In this document: positions 7,271 to 10,136 of the stretch, in pieces
Numbering within the stretch: position 1 is the first letter of the stretch
Layout of the letters: each line of letters opens with the position of its first letter
Source: Willaertia magna
Lineage: Eukaryota > Heterolobosea > Eutetramitea > Acrasida > Naegleriidae
Direction: 5' to 3'
NCBI GenBank assembly: GCA_902984215.1
Contig: CADWAF010001194.1
Span: forward strand, 1-10,136
Length of the DNA: 10,136 nt
Translations under genes and position numbers: made by a program
Notes under the pieces: generated by a model
Database searches by the model: none
Told to the model about the DNA's origin: nothing
Seen by the model: the letters and a program-made list of their open reading frames with translations, nothing else

Positions 7271-8439
7271 TTAATTTTCTTTTAGTTGGTTGATTGTAAA
7301 ATAATCACTCCAACACATATATTCATTTTCAATTAATAATTGACCTTCATCAATTTTCTCTAAATAATCAAAGAAAGGCAGAAATACTTTGGTTGGCATC
7401 ATCCATTCTTTCGTTTTTAATAAACTATCAAATTTATCAATCAATCTCTTTTGTTTATTATTAAATATTAATTCTCTTTTTTCTTCTAAGTATCTTGTCA
7501 AACCCAACAGTTCTTCCATAACAACTCTGCTATGATAGGATTGTGCAATGTACTGCGAAACTACAAAGCCAATGACAACGTCAATTGAGTAATGTAATTT
7601 TGAAATGATTATAAATATTAATGCAATTATTTCAATAAACCATATAAATAAATGATATAATTTAGTTAATTTTGTATAATTCCCAAACACTGTATATTTT
7701 CTAATAAAAAAAGCCAATAAGGTGACTGAAACAGAATGTCCACTTTATAAAAATTAAAATTTACAACATTTACATTTACAACATACCTAAACATGTAATC
7801 ACCACAACTTGTACTCCCCAAAGAAAATGCAATTTGAAAACCAAATTTAATTTTCTCACTTAAAGTTGAATATAAATGTGGTTTACAATCCTTAGTCCAT
7901 AACTCAAAATCACTTTCTGGTAAACTCGTTAAAAACAATAAAATACAACGAAATAAATAAACAATTGAAGCGCAGTAAAAAGCTCTACGACAAACTGTAA
8001 ATCTATATTTATGTAAAATTAATAAAAAAATAAAATTTAAAGATAAAAAGGTCATTAAAGTTTCTAATAAATTATGAAAAAAATATTCGTATCGTAAATT
8101 ATTTATTGTTTTATATGGAAAATAATTATCCATTAAATAAAATAATAAATCAGGTAATGGTGCTTGGTTTTGAGGAATTCTAGAATATACAATGAAAGAA
8201 ATTGTAAACGCGGAAGAAAATAATCCAAAAATTAAAAGAATAGAACATAAAATTAATTTAAATCCTTCAGAGTGTACCAGTTGACTATTGTAAAGTATTT
8301 TATCACTATTAACATTTTTATGCGACAGTGATTTATTATAAAGCGAAAATAATATTTCTATATTATCCTTTGTATTGTTTTCATTATTGTAGTCCAATGA
8401 AGATTTAAATTGTGAAGATTTACAAGTGGCACCTATCAT
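7271..8439 (-). CDS. Sphingomyelin-synthase-family sphingolipid synthase (374 aa, spliced)
   Basis: Two exons, 8439-7787 and 7742-7271. The ATG at 8439 follows an in-frame TAA at 8469-8467. Family members are six-span Golgi, ER or plasma-membrane enzymes of the PAP2/LPP superfamily. They move a phosphoryl head group from a phospholipid to ceramide, making sphingomyelin, ceramide phosphoethanolamine or inositol phosphorylceramide. Visible motifs: APLPDL (93-98), CRRAFYCASIVYLFRC (150-165) with TSLP (171-174), CGDYMFSGH (212-220) built across the splice junction, and HYSIDV (267-272). The lipid-phosphatase-type triad His220, His267, Asp271 is complete. Hydrophobic spans fall near 60-84, 120-142, 152-171, 221-232, 245-264 and 272-285. 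The C-terminus keeps the WMMP...PFFDYLEK pattern seen in animal enzymes. The first 59 residues are polar and contain no recognisable SAM domain, unlike SAMD8. Head-group specificity cannot be read from this sequence. Confidence 0.93.
7743..7786 (-). other. Intron in sphingolipid synthase gene (44 bases)
   Basis: On the minus strand the donor is TTTAG|GTATGTTG and the acceptor TTTTTATAAAG|TGGACA. Splicing joins AG and T into Ser218 and restores the family motif CGDYxFSGH, with the first catalytic His just after the junction. The interior is a TTGTAAATG-type near-repeat. Without splicing the frame runs on into unrelated residues. This is an intron and not a frameshift. Confidence 0.92.
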
Positions 8440-8594
8440 TTGTTTTTTTTTGACAAAATCTACTGTTTACTCAACTATAGTAAAAAGAGAATAAAATTAA
8501 AGTTATATTTTTGGATCATTAACTGTTATTAATATTTTATTATAATTTAGGTAAAATAACAAATCTAGAAGGAATAATATAACGGATAACATTT

Positions 8595-8900
8595 TTAAAC
8601 ATTTACACCAGTATTGTTATCATTATTAGTTGTGGTGGTTTTCTTCTTTTCTTCAAATTTCTTTATTAAAAAACTATGAACTTTAGGAGCGGCCAAGTAA
8701 ATTGATAAACCTATTCCTATCATCACAATAATAATGGTGACAACAGCTCCAACTATGGAAGCAACTGGAAAGGAACGTTTGTTAGGAGCGATTTGTGGTT
8801 CTGGTGTCACATCAGTTTGTTGGTAAGATATTGAGAGAAGAAAGAAAGAAACAACAAAAAGAACAGTTAATAAAAGTTTGTTGCAGTTAATACTTTTCAT
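8595..8900 (-). CDS. Small type I membrane protein, unknown function (101 aa)
   Basis: The product is not recognised. The N-terminus is a good signal peptide: MKSINCNK, then a hydrophobic core about 9-23 (LLLTVLFVVSFFLLS), with cleavage probably near residues 25-28. A short lumenal or extracellular segment (about 28-46, Pro-containing) leads to one strong transmembrane helix at about 47-71, rich in Ile, Val and Gly (IVGAVVTIIIVMIGIGLSIYL). A basic cytosolic tail follows (KKFEEKKK), ending in a Thr/Asn-rich stretch. The mature protein would be only about 75 residues, almost all membrane anchor. It might be a receptor-like or adaptor stub, or a subunit of a larger membrane complex. The start is fixed by the signal peptide and an A-rich leader. 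It lies 155 bases downstream of its right-hand and left-hand context: the TPR gene stop is 115 bases upstream and the sphingolipid synthase start 155 bases downstream, all on the minus strand. Confidence 0.62.
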   Translation of the reverse strand: MKSINCNKLLLTVLFVVSFFLLSISYQQTDVTPEPQIAPNKRSFPVASIVGAVVTIIIVMIGIGLSIYLAAPKVHSFLIKKFEEKKKTTTTNNDNNTGVNV

Positions 8901-9015
8901 TATATTTTTTTAGTTGTTTGAAATTATGTCTAAAACTATTGTCTTGTCAGTTCACATCGTTCCTTTCCGCTTCATCCCGCCAACAAGAAGGCGTTAGAAT
9001 TTTTATAAAAAAAAA

Positions 9016-9687
9016 TTATTTTTCAAGGCTTGATTCTATTTCACTTTTTAATTCTTCTAGAGGTTGAAAAGTTTCAGGAGGTATTTCATATTCCATTTGA
9101 ACGTTCGTTAATAATTGAATTGCTTCGTTAATTGAAGTTAAAGCCTTTTGAAGTTTATTTTTTCTTTCTTCTTCATCTTTTACTTCCGAGGCTTCTTCTA
9201 GATAAATTTTAGCAATGAAATAATTTGCCTTTGGTTGATAATTTATTGTTAATTCCATAATTTCTTCTACCTCTGGAGATTGAACTTGATTATAATGTAT
9301 TGTAGTATATTCAATTACCTTTTCAAAGTGATGTAAAGCTTCTTTACGATTTTTATTATTAAAATATAAAATATGTCCTATATGAATATGAGCAAATACG
9401 GAATTAGGTTTTAATTTAATAATATCATAATGAACTTTAAGTGCTTCATCAAATTTATTTAATTGTTCAAAAGTTAAAGCTTTACTACTTAATTCGCCTA
9501 ATTTTCTATTTAATTGATATTCCGATTTTATTTTTTCTTCATATAATTTTCCTTGATTATTACTTTCTTCTTGTTGATTTTTATTGAAAATACATGTATG
9601 ATAGTAACGGTATTTGGAGCAATGTGAAATTGTTTTGGAATATTTTAAAGATGATGGGGCTCTAAGCAGTTTTGATAAAATTTTCAT
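9016..9687 (-). CDS. TPR-repeat protein with probable mitochondrial presequence (223 aa)
   Basis: Complete single-exon gene. The first 39 residues contain no Asp or Glu and are rich in Lys, Arg, Ser, His and Tyr (MKILSKLLRAPSSLKYSKTI and on), the composition expected of a cleaved mitochondrial targeting sequence. The rest is helical with tetratricopeptide-type repeats. One is clear at about 65-94 (ALTFEQLNKFDEALKVHYDI ending in KLKPN). A second lies at about 97-130 (AHIHIGHILY...KEALHHFEKVIEY), and a weaker one at about 152-193 (ANYFIAKIYLEEA...ALTSINEAIQLL). The C-terminus is acidic. TPRs are protein-binding scaffolds, so this is probably a matrix or inner-membrane assembly or import factor. 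No specific orthologue is recognised. TPR call fairly sure, mitochondrial location likely, function unknown. Confidence 0.75.
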   Translation of the reverse strand: MKILSKLLRAPSSLKYSKTISHCSKYRYYHTCIFNKNQQEESNNQGKLYEEKIKSEYQLNRKLGELSSKALTFEQLNKFDEALKVHYDIIKLKPNSVFAHIHIGHILYFNNKNRKEALHHFEKVIEYTTIHYNQVQSPEVEEIMELTINYQPKANYFIAKIYLEEASEVKDEEERKNKLQKALTSINEAIQLLTNVQMEYEIPPETFQPLEELKSEIESSLEK

Positions 9688-9916
9688 TTTTTTTTAACTT
9701 TACAATGATATTGAAATATGAAAACCTCTTACTAAAATTGCATAGTTTCCTTAATTTAATTAATTTGGCCTTGGTGGTATTTCCAGTGAATGGTTGAAAA
9801 TAAAAAGGTAACACACAAACTGTTTGTGGCCTGGTAATACTGGATTTTCAAAATTATTGGAAATTGTTATTAGAATCGTTTTCGAAACTGGTTTTTGTGT
9901 GAATTTCATTGAAAAA
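9688..9916. promoter_or_regulatory. Bidirectional promoter region, TPR gene and right-edge membrane-protein gene
   Basis: The 229 bases between two divergent starts must serve both genes. The notable element is a perfect 15-base palindrome at 9814-9828 with an AAACTGTTT core, roughly 90 bases from the rightward ATG. The rest shows no coding potential. Confidence 0.45.
9814..9828. promoter_or_regulatory. 15-base palindrome CACAAACTGTTTGTG
   Basis: CACAAAC and GTTTGTG are exact reverse complements around a central T. The palindrome sits between two divergent gene starts and contains the AACTGTT word found in other intergenic regions of this window. A dimeric DNA-binding-protein site is plausible but unproven. 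Confidence 0.35.
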
Positions 9917-10136
9917 ATGGTTGTATTAAATTCTTCAACAACAGGTCAAAACATGACAAAAACAGAAGATGCCCACTTTTCTGCTTTTTTGCTATTATCT
10001 TCCACTTGGTTTATTCCCTTAACAATTTGGTTTGGTTTTGCGACTATTTTATTATTGATAGGTCTACGTTTTTGTTTTATTTACAGACATTCCCTTTTAG
10101 AAAACAAAAGAAAAGAATTATACCTTTCTATTATAG
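9917..10136 (+). CDS. Membrane protein, N-terminal part only
   Basis: The frame opens at an ATG in A-rich context (AAAAAATGG) and is still open at the right edge, giving 73 codons. A short polar N-terminus (MVVLNSSTTGQNMTKTEDAH) carries two Asn-x-Ser/Thr sites. Hydrophobic sequence follows from about residue 21 to 55 (FSAFLLLSS, then WFGFATILLLIGLRFCFIY), enough for one long or two short membrane spans. A basic, cytosol-like segment (RHSLLENKRKEL) comes next and a new hydrophobic stretch may be starting at the edge. This suggests a multi-pass membrane protein with its N-terminus outside, but no family is recognised. TTTTATTTACAG inside the frame looks like a splice acceptor, yet the frame is open through it, so I read it as coding. 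Confidence 0.55.
   Translation, partial: MVVLNSSTTGQNMTKTEDAHFSAFLLLSSTWFIPLTIWFGFATILLLIGLRFCFIYRHSLLENKRKELYLSII

Noticed and set aside
7666..8439. Sphingolipid synthase split into two overlapping genes or a frameshifted pseudogene
   Set aside because: A 44-base GT-AG intron at 7743-7786 restores the CGDYMFSGH motif exactly, so the gene is intact.
1..10136. tRNA, rRNA, transposon or viral remnants
   Set aside because: Reading both strands showed no cloverleaf with a TTCGAAT-type arm, no terminal inverted repeats with a transposase or reverse transcriptase, and no viral genes.

Overview
The window looks like nuclear DNA of an AT-rich unicellular eukaryote. The evidence is GT-AG introns of 44-49 bases, eukaryote-only families (a SWI/SNF SMARCD subunit and a sphingomyelin-synthase-family enzyme), long Asn/Gln/Thr/Ser tracts, no operon or Shine-Dalgarno logic, and A-rich sequence before the start codons. 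Intergenic DNA is AT-rich but less extreme than in Dictyostelium. A heterolobosean such as Naegleria is my best guess, as inference only. All seven complete genes stop with TAA, and none needs a reassigned codon.

Layout, left to right. 1-254 (-) is the 5' part of a hemerythrin (HHE)-domain gene that runs off the left edge. 809-1135 (-) encodes a small Stum/SPEC3-like membrane protein. 1525-3297 (-) encodes a predicted tail-anchored P-loop GTPase. 3475-5160 (-) is a spliced SMARCD/BAF60 homologue; most of it lies in an exon with no Met codon for its first 260 or so codons, so simple ORF calling misses it. 5401-7131 (+) diverges from it and encodes a low-complexity nuclear protein with a Myb/SANT-like block and an unassigned C-terminal domain. 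Tail to tail with that, 7271-8439 (-) is a spliced sphingolipid synthase with a complete His-His-Asp catalytic triad. 8595-8900 (-) encodes a small signal-peptide plus one-TM protein, and 9016-9687 (-) a mitochondrial-type TPR protein. 9917-10136 (+) is the 5' part of a membrane-protein gene cut by the right edge.

The genes do not form an obvious pathway. The closest pairing is the SMARCD gene and the Myb-like gene, which are divergent across about 240 bases and are both predicted nuclear. An AACTGTT-type motif recurs in the intergenic DNA, in places as palindromes or inverted repeats. I found no RNA gene, transposon, CRISPR array or viral remnant, and no convincing new multi-gene system. The points most worth a second look are the two-domain nuclear protein, the tail-anchored GTPase, the Stum-like protein, the very short introns with A-rich acceptors, and the AACTGTT motif.
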